Shown here: piece by piece, positions 17,200-26,531 of the stretch
Numbering within the stretch: position 1 is the first letter of the stretch
Layout of the letters: each line of letters opens with the position of its first letter
Assembly: GCA_910586965.1 (NCBI GenBank)
Contig: CAJUMF010000016.1
Location: 1 to 64,000, forward strand
Direction of reading: 5' to 3'
Length of the DNA stretch: 64,000 nt
Source of the DNA: an uncultured Dorea sp.
GTDB taxonomy: Bacteria; Bacillota; Clostridia; Lachnospirales; Lachnospiraceae
The notes under the pieces: generated by a model
What the model was told of the DNA's origin: nothing
Databases searched by the model: none
What the model saw: the letters and a program-made list of their open reading frames with translations, nothing else
Program-made: the position numbers and the translations under genes

Positions 17200-18031
17200 G
17201 AAATGGGTATGGATACTGGCAGCGGCATTTTTGTTTTCACAGGCAGGCTGTGCCGGGGGGAACAGTAAAAAAACGGAAGAGACAGAGATACAAGTGTTTA
17301 TCGCTGCCAGCCTTCACACATCTATGACCGAACTTTCAGAGATGTATAAAAAGGAGCACCCGGAAGTAAAGATTACTTTCAATGCAGATAGTTCGGGAAC
17401 CCTTCTGGCTCAGATTGAGGAGGGGTATGCGTGTGATATCTTTTTTTCGGCAGCACAAAGGCAGATGGACAAGCTGGAAAAAGACGGTTTTTTGAAAACG
17501 GGAACTCGTGCCGATGTTGTCAATAATCAAGTGGTCCTAGTTACAAGAAAAGACAGTACAACTTCTGTGAAGGGGCTTGAAACGCTAAAATATGCAGAGA
17601 GTATCGCACTTGCCGGAAGGAGTGTTCCGGTTGGCAGATATACGCGGCAGGCACTTATATCTTCCGGCATCCTTGCAAAGACAGGGGAGGCGGCTGATAT
17701 TACAACACGGGAGATCTCTGAGGCACTTGGCAATGCACAGATCAGTGAACAAGATAATGTCAGCAAGGTTTTGACTGCAGTTTTAGAAGGCTCTTGCGAG
17801 GTTGGCACTACTTATTATTCGGATATTTATGGGTATGAGGATGAGCTGAATATTTTGGAGACCGTAAGTTATGATCTGACAGGCGATGTGACCTATCCTG
17901 TGGCAAGAGTAAGAAATGAAGAGGCCGATAAAGCGCAAAATGATGCTGCCGATGATTTTCTGGAATTTATTCTCTCGAAAGAAGCTAAAGAGGTATTTGA
18001 ATCTTATTATTTTGATACGGATGTGGAGTAG
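17171..18031 (+). CDS. modA: Molybdate ABC transporter substrate-binding lipoprotein
   Basis: ModA captures molybdate or tungstate outside the cell. A signal peptide with lipobox FSQAGC ends near residue 26, so it is a lipoprotein. The mature part has the ModA signatures FIAASLHTSMTEL, FNADSSGTLLAQIEEG, CDIFFSAAQRQMDKL and LAGRSVPVGRYTRQAL. ATG 17171 is used as the start; GTG 17159 is in frame and equally possible. It overlaps the MOSC-MogA gene by some 30 nt and abuts modB, placing uptake and cofactor synthesis in one transcript. Confidence 0.92.
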   Translation: MQVQKVKGGRKWVWILAAAFLFSQAGCAGGNSKKTEETEIQVFIAASLHTSMTELSEMYKKEHPEVKITFNADSSGTLLAQIEEGYACDIFFSAAQRQMDKLEKDGFLKTGTRADVVNNQVVLVTRKDSTTSVKGLETLKYAESIALAGRSVPVGRYTRQALISSGILAKTGEAADITTREISEALGNAQISEQDNVSKVLTAVLEGSCEVGTTYYSDIYGYEDELNILETVSYDLTGDVTYPVARVRNEEADKAQNDAADDFLEFILSKEAKEVFESYYFDTDVE

Positions 18032-18736
18032 ATGTTAAATGAAATATTAATAAATCTTGACTGGAGCCCCCTTTTTATTTCGCTGAAGACAGGGATCGCG
18101 GCTACAGGAATCTGTTTTTTTGCAGGGATTTATACTGCTGGCAGAGTGATGCGGATGTCAAAGAAGAAACGGGAGTTTGTAGATGGGCTTCTTACGTTGC
18201 CTATGGTGCTGCCGCCGACGGCGGCAGGTTTTTTTCTGTTACTTATTTTTAGCAGGAGAAGACCTCTTGGAATTTTTTTGTTTGATGAATTTCATATAAA
18301 AGTGGTGCAGACATGGTTGGGATGTGTGATTGCCGCCACAGTTATAGCGTTTCCGTTGATGTACCGTAATGCACGGGCAGCATTTGAACAAGTGGACATG
18401 AATTTGATCCATGCGGGAAGGACGCTTGGAATGCCGGAATATAAAATATTCTGGAAAATAGTGATGCCCGAGGCCAGACCTGGCATCGCATCAGGGACAG
18501 TACTGACATTTGCAAGAGCGCTGGGGGAGTATGGGGCGACTTCTATGCTGGCAGGGAATATCCCGGGAAAGACAGGAACGATATCCCAAAAGATTGCAAT
18601 GGTGATTCAGGACGGTGATTATATAACCGCAGGAGTTTGGGCGGCGGTAGTTCTTTTGATTGCTTTTGCGTCTCTTTATTTTATTGATCTGCTGGCAGGA
18701 AGTGGCAGACGGCAGACCAAGCGGTGGCAGAGGTAA
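18032..18736 (+). CDS. modB: Molybdate ABC transporter permease
   Basis: The 234-residue integral membrane protein has about five hydrophobic segments and the binding-protein-dependent permease EAA loop (AGRTLGMPEYKIFWKIVMPEARPGI), plus the ModB-typical LTLPMVLPPTAAGFFLLL and FARALGEYGATSMLAGNIPG. Its ATG directly follows the modA stop codon. It forms the channel with ModC as the motor. Confidence 0.93.
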   Translation: MLNEILINLDWSPLFISLKTGIAATGICFFAGIYTAGRVMRMSKKKREFVDGLLTLPMVLPPTAAGFFLLLIFSRRRPLGIFLFDEFHIKVVQTWLGCVIAATVIAFPLMYRNARAAFEQVDMNLIHAGRTLGMPEYKIFWKIVMPEARPGIASGTVLTFARALGEYGATSMLAGNIPGKTGTISQKIAMVIQDGDYITAGVWAAVVLLIAFASLYFIDLLAGSGRRQTKRWQR

Positions 18737-18740
18737 ACAG

Positions 18741-19808
18741 ATGGCGGTGTATGTAGAGATAAGGAAAAACATGGACGGATTCTCATTAAATCTTCAGTTT
18801 CAGAGCAATTCAAAGAGAATTGGGATACTGGGAGCGTCCGGCTGCGGAAAGAGTATGACCCTTAAAAGTATAGCGGGAATCGAAACTCCGGAGAAAGGGC
18901 AGATACAGATCGGTGACAGGATATTGTTTGATTCTGGTGAGAAAATCAATATAAAACCTCAGAAAAGAAATGCCGGCTATCTCTTTCAGAATTATGCATT
19001 ATTTCCAACTATGACGGTGGAACAGAATATTGGAGTAGGGCTTAGAGGAAGATGGAAGGAAAAGAAGGAGCGGGTACAGGAGATGATTGGGAAATTCGGG
19101 CTGTCGGGACTCGAAGGGAGGCTTCCCGGAGAACTTTCCGGCGGGCAGCAGCAGAGGACAGCACTTGCAAGGATTATGGCTTATGAGCCGGAGATTATTC
19201 TTCTTGATGAGCCTTATGCAGCTCTTGACATGTTTTTGAGGGATCGGTTACAGCAGGAACTATTAGACATGCTCAGAGATTATGAGGGGACAGTGATTCT
19301 TGTCTCTCATAACCGGGATGAGATCTATCGGTTCAGCGATGATCTTCTTATTATGGAAAAGGGGCAGGCAGCATGTTTTGGAAAAAGCAAGGATATTTTT
19401 TCTAATCCGAAAAAGAAAGTGGCAGCAGGATTGACGGGTTGTAAGAATTTTTCAAAAGTGCGGCGTATAGATGACCACCGCCTGGAGGCGGCAGATTTTG
19501 GGATTGTGTTATGCACGGAAAGGAAGATCCCTGAGAATACGGCATATATTGGCTTTCGGGCACATGAGTTCGAACCTGTATGGGGGATGCGGGAGAAGAA
19601 TTGCATGAAGGTGCAGGTGGAAAGTGCGGCACAATTGCCCTTTGAAAAGCAGTATTTTCTTCGGCCGGAGGGAGCGGTTTCCCAAAAAGAGGATCAGGAG
19701 CAGATCTGCTGGTTCGTGCAGAGGGACAGACAGCGTGAGATAGAAAAAAGGGGGCTGCCTCCTTATCTTAAGTTTACAGAGGAACATATATTGTTTTTAG
19801 AGGAATAA
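18741..19808 (+). CDS. modC: Molybdate ABC transporter ATP-binding protein
   Basis: The 355-residue ATPase starts at ATG 18741, 4 nt after modB. It shows Walker A GASGCGKSM, Q-loop LFQNYALFP, signature LSGGQQQRTALAR, Walker B IILLDEPYAALD and the H-loop VSHNRDEIYR. A C-terminal extension (about 245-355) replaces or diverges from the usual TOBE/MOP domain. It is the last gene of the operon; a new promoter follows before the histidine kinase. Confidence 0.92.
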   Translation: MAVYVEIRKNMDGFSLNLQFQSNSKRIGILGASGCGKSMTLKSIAGIETPEKGQIQIGDRILFDSGEKINIKPQKRNAGYLFQNYALFPTMTVEQNIGVGLRGRWKEKKERVQEMIGKFGLSGLEGRLPGELSGGQQQRTALARIMAYEPEIILLDEPYAALDMFLRDRLQQELLDMLRDYEGTVILVSHNRDEIYRFSDDLLIMEKGQAACFGKSKDIFSNPKKKVAAGLTGCKNFSKVRRIDDHRLEAADFGIVLCTERKIPENTAYIGFRAHEFEPVWGMREKNCMKVQVESAAQLPFEKQYFLRPEGAVSQKEDQEQICWFVQRDRQREIEKRGLPPYLKFTEEHILFLEE

Positions 19809-19836
19809 AAGGGTGCAAGAGAGTACGTTCTGGACA

Positions 19837-19865
19837 TTGACACATGTTCCGGCACTTGGTAAAAT
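19837..19865 (+). promoter_or_regulatory. Promoter of the hybrid histidine kinase
   Basis: TTGACA (19837-19842) and TAAAAT (19860-19865) are 17 bp apart, with a TG one base before the -10 box (extended -10). It lies 34 nt before the kinase start, separating that gene from the Mo operon. Confidence 0.7.
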
Positions 19866-19898
19866 AGTAAGAGAGTAAAAAGCAGGGAGGAAAGATAG

Positions 19899-22800
19899 AT
19901 GTATCATTGTCATGTTCATTTCTATTTGGCAGGTCATCATTGCAAAATATTTGAGATTATAAAGGAAATGTCCCCGCTTGAGCATTTTACGCATGAGTTT
20001 ATTGAGGATGCGAGGCTTTCAGAGGAACCAGCAGCCGCGTCAGACGTGATTTTTGCCAATATAGAAGATATAGATGAAAAAGAAGCATTGCGCACGTTGA
20101 TCACAGGAAAAGGCAAGGATACAGATTTAATATTGCTTGTAGGCGGGAAACAGATGAGTTTGACGGCAGAGGAGCTTAAAGAAGTTACGGATGTATGGAA
20201 GCTGCCTATGTCAGATGATGAGATTTGTTTTCGCTTCCTGCGGTGGCAGGAGAACCTGAAGATGAGCAGGGACTTTTGGCAGACCAGCCAGTATTTGGAG
20301 GCGACGATCAATAATATTCCCAATCTTGTCTGGTATAAGGATAAGGATGGAATCCATGAAAAGGTAAACGACAGTTTCTGTAAGACGGTCAATAAGACAA
20401 AGAAGCAGGTCGAAGGGCGCGGGCATGCCTATATATGGGATGTGGAGCAGGATGATCCGGCCTGTATAGAGTCGGAACGTGAAGTGATGGAAAAGAGAGA
20501 GACATGTGTGTCTGAGGAGACGGTCCAATCAGGGGACGGAACAAGGCTTCTTACTACATACAAATCTCCTCTTTATGATTTCGATGGGAGCGTTATGGGC
20601 ACGGTGGGCGTGGCCATTGACGTAACACAGGAGCGGGCATATGAACAGGAGATCATAAAAAAGAACCATACCTTAGAGACAATTTTCACTACAATGGATT
20701 GTGGTGTTATGTGCCATACGCTGGATGGGAGCCGGATTATCAGCATCAACAGGGCTGCTCTTAAGATTCTGGGGTACGACTCCCAGAAAGAGCTTTTGGA
20801 AGATGGATTTAATATGGTCGCCAAGTCTGTCGCGGAGGAAGACCGTGCCGGTCTCAGAGAGAGGATTAAGGAGTTAAAGACAGAGGGAGACAGTATCAGT
20901 GTTGAGTACCGCGTACGTCATAAAAATGGAGACACTCTTCATATTATGGGAAACGTTAAGCTTTTGAAGCAAAACGGGGAGCTGGTTTATCAGAGATTTC
21001 TATTAGACTGTACGGCTCAAAAGCTCCAGGAAAAGAAGAATGAAAGACATCATATGGAATTGATCCATGCCTTGAGTATAGAGTACAATCTCGTTTGCTT
21101 TTTTGATCTTGATACAGGGATGGGGATGCCTCTCCGGTTGTCTGACAAAGAGCATCATATGTTTGATTCCGTTTTCGGCAAGGGAATCTCGCTGGAAGAA
21201 AGCATGGGACGATACATAGAGAGATACGTCCATAATGAAGATAAAGAGATGATGGAAGAAGTTTCCGGCAGAGAGAGATTGAAAAAGGAGTTGACAGAAG
21301 ATAAGCAGTATTATGTCAATTACCGGATGGTTAAAGACGGTGAAGTAAAATATTTCCAGATGAGAGCGGTGCGTTCCGGAAAATGGGAAGAAGGACACGG
21401 TATGGTCCTTGGCTTCCGCAGTGTAGATGAGGAAATCCGCAGCGAGATGAAGAAAAAAGAGCTGTTGGAGAATGCACTTATGCAGGCAAACAAAGCGAAT
21501 AAGGCAAAAAGTGTATTCCTTTCCAATATGTCACATGATATCCGTACACCGATGAACGCTATTGTAGGTTTTACATCCCTCGCGATTACGCATATTGACA
21601 GCACAGAGCAGGTGAAGGAGTATCTGGGTAAGATTATGACCTCGGGAGAGCATCTGTTAAGCTTGATCAATGACGTGTTAGACATGAGCCGGATCGAGAG
21701 CGGGAAGATGCATTTGGAGGAAAAGCCGTGCCGTTTGCCGGATATACTGCATGGGCTTCGCAACATCGTACAGGCGGATATCCATGCAAAGCAGCTTGAA
21801 TTATATATTGATGCCGTGGATATTTTTGATGAAGAGATTTTCTGTGATAAGCTGCGCCTGAACCAGGTCCTTTTAAATCTTTTAAGTAACTGTGTCAAGT
21901 ATACAGGTGCAGGCGGCATTGTCAGCATACGGATCATAGAAAAACCAGGAGCACCGATTGGTTATGCTAATTATGAATTCCACATTAAAGATACGGGAAT
22001 CGGTATGAGTGAGGAATTCGTAGCCCATATTTTTGAACCTTTTGAACGGGAAAAGAACAGTACGATCAGCGGGATTCAAGGAACTGGGCTTGGGATGGCC
22101 ATCACAAAGAATATTGTGGATATGATGAACGGTACTATCGAAGTGAAGAGTGAGCAGGGGGTAGGAACAGAATTTATTGTAGCTTTTACTTTCCGTCTCA
22201 ATGCGGAGGTGAAGGGGCCGAGAGATATCCCGCAGCTTAAGAATCTCAGGGCACTTGTGGTTGATGATGATTACAATACGTGCGATAGTGTCTCATACAT
22301 GCTTCAGCAGATTGGTATGCGTGCGGAGTGGACATTGTCCGGTAAGGAAGCAGTGCTGCGTACCCACCAGGCAGTTACCAGAGGGGATATTTACAGTGTG
22401 TATATTATCGATTGGCTGCTTCCGGATATGAACGGCATTGAGGTCACAAGAAGAATCCGCAAGGAAATGGGGGAGGATGTGCCGGTCATTGTCCTGACTG
22501 CGTATGACTGGGCAGATATCGAGGAGGAAGCAAAGGAAGCAGGTGTTACGGCATTTTGCAGTAAACCATTGTTCTTGTCCGAACTCAGAAGCTGCCTGCA
22601 CTCCATTGTGAATGACAAAGGTGAACAGGGACGGGATGAGGAAGAGAAAAAGAGTTTCCACGCGGGGCGTATTCTGCTGGCAGAGGACAATGAATTGAAT
22701 CAGGAGATTGCCACTGCGATTCTGGAAGATGCAGGCTTCAGTATTGATATAGCCGGAAACGGAAAAGTTGCCATAGACATGCTTGAGAAATCGGAGCCGG

Positions 22801-23039
22801 GATATTACCAGTTGATTCTTATGGATGTCCAGATGCCGATAATGGATGGATATGAAGCATCGAAAAGAATCCGGGCGCTGAAAGATAAGCAACTTTCATC
22901 AATCCCTATTTTTGCCATGACTGCTAACGCTTTTGAGGAAGATAAGCAGGAGGCATTAAAAAGCGGAATGGATGGACATATTGCAAAGCCCATCGATATT
23001 GACAAATTATTTGATACTCTGAGTATGGTTTTAGATTAA
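19899..23039 (+). CDS. Hybrid sensor histidine kinase with PAS domains and two receivers
   Basis: This 1046-residue protein has no evident membrane segment, so it is probably a cytosolic sensor. Order: an N-terminal receiver-like region (about 1-125), PAS domains around 130-240 (NIPNLVWYKDKDG) and 255-380 (FTTMDCGVMCH), a further PAS-like region to about 525, then HisKA with phospho-acceptor His546 in SHDIRTPMNA. The HATPase domain follows (N-box NLLSNCVKYT, DTGIGM, GTGLGM). Two receiver domains end the protein, with Asp838 in IIDWLLPDMNG and Asp976 in LMDVQMPIMDG. No separate output regulator is nearby. It has its own promoter after modC and precedes the debranching enzyme by 28 nt, hinting at a role in carbohydrate or metabolic control. 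Confidence 0.92.
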   Translation: MYHCHVHFYLAGHHCKIFEIIKEMSPLEHFTHEFIEDARLSEEPAAASDVIFANIEDIDEKEALRTLITGKGKDTDLILLVGGKQMSLTAEELKEVTDVWKLPMSDDEICFRFLRWQENLKMSRDFWQTSQYLEATINNIPNLVWYKDKDGIHEKVNDSFCKTVNKTKKQVEGRGHAYIWDVEQDDPACIESEREVMEKRETCVSEETVQSGDGTRLLTTYKSPLYDFDGSVMGTVGVAIDVTQERAYEQEIIKKNHTLETIFTTMDCGVMCHTLDGSRIISINRAALKILGYDSQKELLEDGFNMVAKSVAEEDRAGLRERIKELKTEGDSISVEYRVRHKNGDTLHIMGNVKLLKQNGELVYQRFLLDCTAQKLQEKKNERHHMELIHALSIEYNLVCFFDLDTGMGMPLRLSDKEHHMFDSVFGKGISLEESMGRYIERYVHNEDKEMMEEVSGRERLKKELTEDKQYYVNYRMVKDGEVKYFQMRAVRSGKWEEGHGMVLGFRSVDEEIRSEMKKKELLENALMQANKANKAKSVFLSNMSHDIRTPMNAIVGFTSLAITHIDSTEQVKEYLGKIMTSGEHLLSLINDVLDMSRIESGKMHLEEKPCRLPDILHGLRNIVQADIHAKQLELYIDAVDIFDEEIFCDKLRLNQVLLNLLSNCVKYTGAGGIVSIRIIEKPGAPIGYANYEFHIKDTGIGMSEEFVAHIFEPFEREKNSTISGIQGTGLGMAITKNIVDMMNGTIEVKSEQGVGTEFIVAFTFRLNAEVKGPRDIPQLKNLRALVVDDDYNTCDSVSYMLQQIGMRAEWTLSGKEAVLRTHQAVTRGDIYSVYIIDWLLPDMNGIEVTRRIRKEMGEDVPVIVLTAYDWADIEEEAKEAGVTAFCSKPLFLSELRSCLHSIVNDKGEQGRDEEEKKSFHAGRILLAEDNELNQEIATAILEDAGFSIDIAGNGKVAIDMLEKSEPGYYQLILMDVQMPIMDGYEASKRIRALKDKQLSSIPIFAMTANAFEEDKQEALKSGMDGHIAKPIDIDKLFDTLSMVLD

Positions 23040-23067
23040 ACAAAATAGACTGACGGAAAAGAGGCGT

Positions 23068-25167
23068 ATGATTATGCAGAAACAAAACTTTAACCCATCA
23101 ATGAACGCTGTCCATATGGAGCCTATGGATAAAATAGCAGGTTTTGAGGTAAGACCCGGGCTCTATGAGTTGAATGGCGCGGTGGCGATCCCTGTGGGAG
23201 TGAATTTCACGATACATTCTTTGGGGGCGACTTCCTGTGAACTGCTGCTGTTCCGTCTGATGGAGGATGAACCTTATGCAGTGCTCAAGTTTCCGGAGCA
23301 CTACCGCATCGGTAATGTCTATTCTATGATTGTATTCGGACTTCATATCACAGAGTTTGAATATGCATATCGTCTGGACGGTCCTTATGATCCGCCCAAA
23401 GGTCTGTTGTTTGATAAGAAGAATATTTTATTGGATATCTATGCCAAAGCCGTTACAGGGCAGAGCGTATGGGGGACGAAGAACAAGAGCGGCAGCTTTT
23501 ATAAAGCGAGAGTTGTTCAGGATAACTTTGACTGGGGGGCGGAGCTGAATCCGTTGATCCCTATGGAAGATCTGGTCATCTATGAGATGCATGTAAGAGG
23601 ATTTACGAGACATGATTCTTCCGGAGTTACTTATCCCGGAACCTTTTCCGGTATTATGGAGAAGATACCTTACTTGAAGGAATTGGGTATCAATGCAGTA
23701 GAGCTGATGCCGGTGTTTGAGTTTGATGAGATGAAAGACTGCCGAGAAGTAAACGGCAGACAGCTTTTGGATTACTGGGGATATAATACAGTAAGCTTTT
23801 TTGCCCCGAATACCAGCTATGCGGGAAGCGTAGAGTATAACCGTGAGGGGAATGAGCTGAAGACATTGATCAAGACGCTGCATGAGAACGGTATCGAATG
23901 TTTCCTGGATGTAGTATTTAATCACACGGCAGAGGGAGATGACCGCGGTCCCAGTTTTTCTTTCAAAGGTTTTGACAATAATGTTTATTACATGCTGACA
24001 CCGGACGGATATTATTATAATTTCAGCGGTTGCGGGAATACATTGAACTGTAATCATCCCGTAGTCCGTCAGATGATTCTGGAATGCTTGCGATACTGGA
24101 CAACTTTTTATCATGTAGACGGTTTCCGCTTTGATTTGGCCAGTATCCTTGGACGCAATCAGGACGGTACTCCTATGAGTAATCCGCCGCTTCTTCAAAG
24201 TCTTGCTTTTGACCCGATACTTGGAAATGTGAAGCTGATCGCAGAAGCGTGGGATGCAGGCGGGCTTTATCAAGTAGGAAGTTTTCCGGCATGGAACCGC
24301 TGGACAGAGTGGAACGGAAAATACAGAGATGACATGCGTGATTTTCTTAAAGGAGATTTTGGCATAGCATCAGTCGCAGCACAGAGGATTACAGGATCTC
24401 ATGATCTGTATGATCCGAATATCAGAGGCAATAACGCATCCGTTAATTTTTTGAACTGCCATGATGGGTTTACATTGTGGGATATGTATTCTTATAGCAG
24501 GAAGCATAACGAGGCGAATGGATGGTTCAATGTGGACGGCAGCGATGATAATCGGAGCTGGAATTGCGGAACAGAGGGAGAGACGGACGACGCAGAGGTT
24601 CTTTCCCTTCGGAGGAGACTGGCGAAAAATGCCGTTGCTGTATTGCTGATGAGCCGTGGGACACCGATGTTCCTTGCAGGGGATGAGTTTTTAAATACCC
24701 AGTACGGCAACAATAATGCTTACTGTCAGGACAATGAAGTGTCATGGCTGAACTGGGATTTCCTTGAAAAGAATAAAGGACATTTTACGTTTACAAAACA
24801 TATGATCAAACTGCGCAAGGAGCATGATGTGGTTCGTAAGTTTACCGGAGGCTGTTCCCTTGGATTCCCGGAGATACAAGTATCAGAGCCTAATGGGAGT
24901 ACGAAGGTTCTCCGTGTCATCTATGCAGGACGTAATCAGGATGACACAGGGGATGATATTGTGTGTCTCGCAATCAATACATATTGGGAGGAACAGGTAT
25001 GTTTCCTGCCCGAATTGCCGTTACAATTGAAGTGGAAGTTCGAGGCGGATACGTCAGGCAGATATTTGCCTTGTAATGTATCAGAGGAAGGAAAGGTTGC
25101 AGTGCCGGATGGAAACCGGTTCACAATGGGGCCTCGTTCTGTAGCAGTATTAATAGTGACGAAGTAA
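23068..25167 (+). CDS. glgX: Glycogen debranching enzyme/isoamylase-type GH13
   Basis: The 699-residue cytosolic enzyme hydrolyses alpha-1,6 branches in glycogen or limit dextrins. An N-terminal CBM48-like beta domain (about 15-130) precedes the GH13 barrel with DVVFNHTAEGD, the nucleophile Asp356 in GFRFDLAS, the acid/base Glu393 in IAEAWDAGGLYQVG, and the transition-state His-Asp pair in NCHDGFTLWDM. A short C-terminal beta domain completes the usual length. It begins 28 nt after the histidine kinase and ends in a strong terminator. ATG 23068 or 23074 are both possible starts. The symbol glgX is by similarity; pullulanase-type activity is an alternative. Confidence 0.88.
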   Translation: MIMQKQNFNPSMNAVHMEPMDKIAGFEVRPGLYELNGAVAIPVGVNFTIHSLGATSCELLLFRLMEDEPYAVLKFPEHYRIGNVYSMIVFGLHITEFEYAYRLDGPYDPPKGLLFDKKNILLDIYAKAVTGQSVWGTKNKSGSFYKARVVQDNFDWGAELNPLIPMEDLVIYEMHVRGFTRHDSSGVTYPGTFSGIMEKIPYLKELGINAVELMPVFEFDEMKDCREVNGRQLLDYWGYNTVSFFAPNTSYAGSVEYNREGNELKTLIKTLHENGIECFLDVVFNHTAEGDDRGPSFSFKGFDNNVYYMLTPDGYYYNFSGCGNTLNCNHPVVRQMILECLRYWTTFYHVDGFRFDLASILGRNQDGTPMSNPPLLQSLAFDPILGNVKLIAEAWDAGGLYQVGSFPAWNRWTEWNGKYRDDMRDFLKGDFGIASVAAQRITGSHDLYDPNIRGNNASVNFLNCHDGFTLWDMYSYSRKHNEANGWFNVDGSDDNRSWNCGTEGETDDAEVLSLRRRLAKNAVAVLLMSRGTPMFLAGDEFLNTQYGNNNAYCQDNEVSWLNWDFLEKNKGHFTFTKHMIKLRKEHDVVRKFTGGCSLGFPEIQVSEPNGSTKVLRVIYAGRNQDDTGDDIVCLAINTYWEEQVCFLPELPLQLKWKFEADTSGRYLPCNVSEEGKVAVPDGNRFTMGPRSVAVLIVTK

Positions 25168-25172
25168 ACGTG

Positions 25173-25205
25173 ACAGCACATCAGAGATGGTGTGCTGTTT
25201 TGTTT
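25173..25205 (+). terminator. Rho-independent terminator after the debranching enzyme
   Basis: ACAGCACA (25173-25180) pairs perfectly with TGTGCTGT (25191-25198) and is followed by TTTTGTTT. Confidence 0.85.
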
Positions 25206-25247
25206 GGTATCGAACAATAGCAGTTTCATGAAAAAAGGAGAAAAAAC

Positions 25248-25724
25248 ATGTATGGATTGAGTACATTGTGTTATATAGAAAAAGATGGAAAGTATCTTAT
25301 GCTTCATCGAACCGTGAAAGAAAAGGATGTAAATAAGGATAAATGGATTGGAGTAGGCGGACATTTTGAGGAGGATGAAAGTCCGGAGGAATGTCTCTTA
25401 CGAGAAGTAAAAGAAGAGACAGGGTATACACTGACTTCGTATCGCTACCGGGGAATTGTGACATTTATTTCCGGAAACGGCGTGACAGAATATATGTCTT
25501 TATTTACTGCGGACGGATTCTGCGGGGAGCAGACGGAGTGTGATGAAGGGCAGCTTGAGTGGGTGGATATTGATAAAGTAGAGGGTCTTAATATATGGGA
25601 AGGAGATAAGATTTTCCTTCGATTACTGAGGAATTCCGAAGAATTCTTTTCATTGAAGCTTGTATATGACGGGCATGACAGATTGGTATCTGCGGCTTTA
25701 AATGGAAAATCAATGAATATATAG
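25248..25724 (+). CDS. NUDIX hydrolase (MutT/8-oxo-dGTPase-like)
   Basis: The 158-residue protein contains a complete Nudix box, GHFEEDESPEECLLREVKEE followed by TGY (about residues 38-60), preceded by the N-terminal LSTLCYIEKDGKYLMLHR strand. It binds Mg2+ through the REVKEE glutamates and cleaves a nucleoside diphosphate-X compound. The family resemblance is to 8-oxo-dGTP diphosphatases, though substrate cannot be proven. GGAGAAAAAAC precedes the start. It appears monocistronic between a terminator and a new promoter. Confidence 0.88.
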   Translation: MYGLSTLCYIEKDGKYLMLHRTVKEKDVNKDKWIGVGGHFEEDESPEECLLREVKEETGYTLTSYRYRGIVTFISGNGVTEYMSLFTADGFCGEQTECDEGQLEWVDIDKVEGLNIWEGDKIFLRLLRNSEEFFSLKLVYDGHDRLVSAALNGKSMNI

Positions 25725-25764
25725 ATAAAATCAATAAATACAACGATATATTTTTAATATCAAT

Positions 25765-25793
25765 TATACAGATATATGTGTCAATGTTATAAT
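25765..25793 (+). promoter_or_regulatory. Promoter of the TVP38-ArsS gene cluster
   Basis: A perfect TATAAT (25788-25793) is preceded by TATACA (25765-25770) with 17-bp spacing in an AT-rich stretch 46 nt before the first gene. Confidence 0.65.
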
Positions 25794-25838
25794 GATAAGA
25801 ACAGTACATTTAGACAACCCTATAACAGAGAGCGTATA

Positions 25839-26531
25839 ATGAAAAACAAAAAGCTATGGATATTTATTTGCATAATTATTGTAATTTTATGTTTAGACCA
25901 CATTTTCGAGTGGTCTTCTTATATTGGAGATTTTGATAATCTCAAGTTTTTGAAGGATATGGTGAATGAGAATCTGCTGCTGGCGGTGCTGCTCTATATT
26001 GGGCTGACAGTGGTCGGGTGCGTGGTGCTGGCGCTGCCGGGCGTGACTTTTGCTATCGCGGCGGGGCTTTTATTCGGGCCGGTGCTGGGAACGCTTTGCT
26101 GCTCGGCGGCGACGACAATCGGAGCGATGTTAGCATTTGCCGTGGGGCGGTTTTTCCTGAAGGACAGTATAAAACCGATGGTAATGAAGAATAAATATAT
26201 TAGAAAATGGCTGTTTGATGAGGGCGGCGGCAATGAGATATTTGTCCTTATGATTACGAGGCTGGTTCCGGTCTTTCCGTATAATCTCCAGAATTTTGCC
26301 TATGGGGTGACGGATATCCGTTTCAGCACTTACTCTGTTTGCTCCCTGATATTCATGCTGCCCGGAACCGCTATGTATACGGTGGGAACGGCGGGGCTCG
26401 CGGACAAGGAAAACCGGATACTGTACATCGGGGTTGCGCTGGCTTTGGCGGCAGTAGTGATGGGTCTTGGAGCATTTTTAAAGAAACGTTACATGAAAGA
26501 GGAGAAGGATGATGGAAGAGCGGAAAGGTAG
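25839..26531 (+). CDS. TVP38/TMEM64 (DedA-superfamily) membrane protein, first copy
   Basis: From the ATG at 25839 the 230-residue product has about five hydrophobic segments and the VTT/DedA signature: LPGVTFAIAAGLLFGPVLGT with a re-entrant loop, GRFFLKDSI, and TRLVPVFPYNLQNFAYGVTD. The family works in lipid or small-anion handling at the inner membrane. An in-frame extension to 25776 lacks a ribosome site. It overlaps the next gene by 23 nt. A second, distinct TVP38 protein is encoded four genes downstream, so two transport- or scramblase-like proteins serve this cluster. Confidence 0.88.
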   Translation: MKNKKLWIFICIIIVILCLDHIFEWSSYIGDFDNLKFLKDMVNENLLLAVLLYIGLTVVGCVVLALPGVTFAIAAGLLFGPVLGTLCCSAATTIGAMLAFAVGRFFLKDSIKPMVMKNKYIRKWLFDEGGGNEIFVLMITRLVPVFPYNLQNFAYGVTDIRFSTYSVCSLIFMLPGTAMYTVGTAGLADKENRILYIGVALALAAVVMGLGAFLKKRYMKEEKDDGRAER

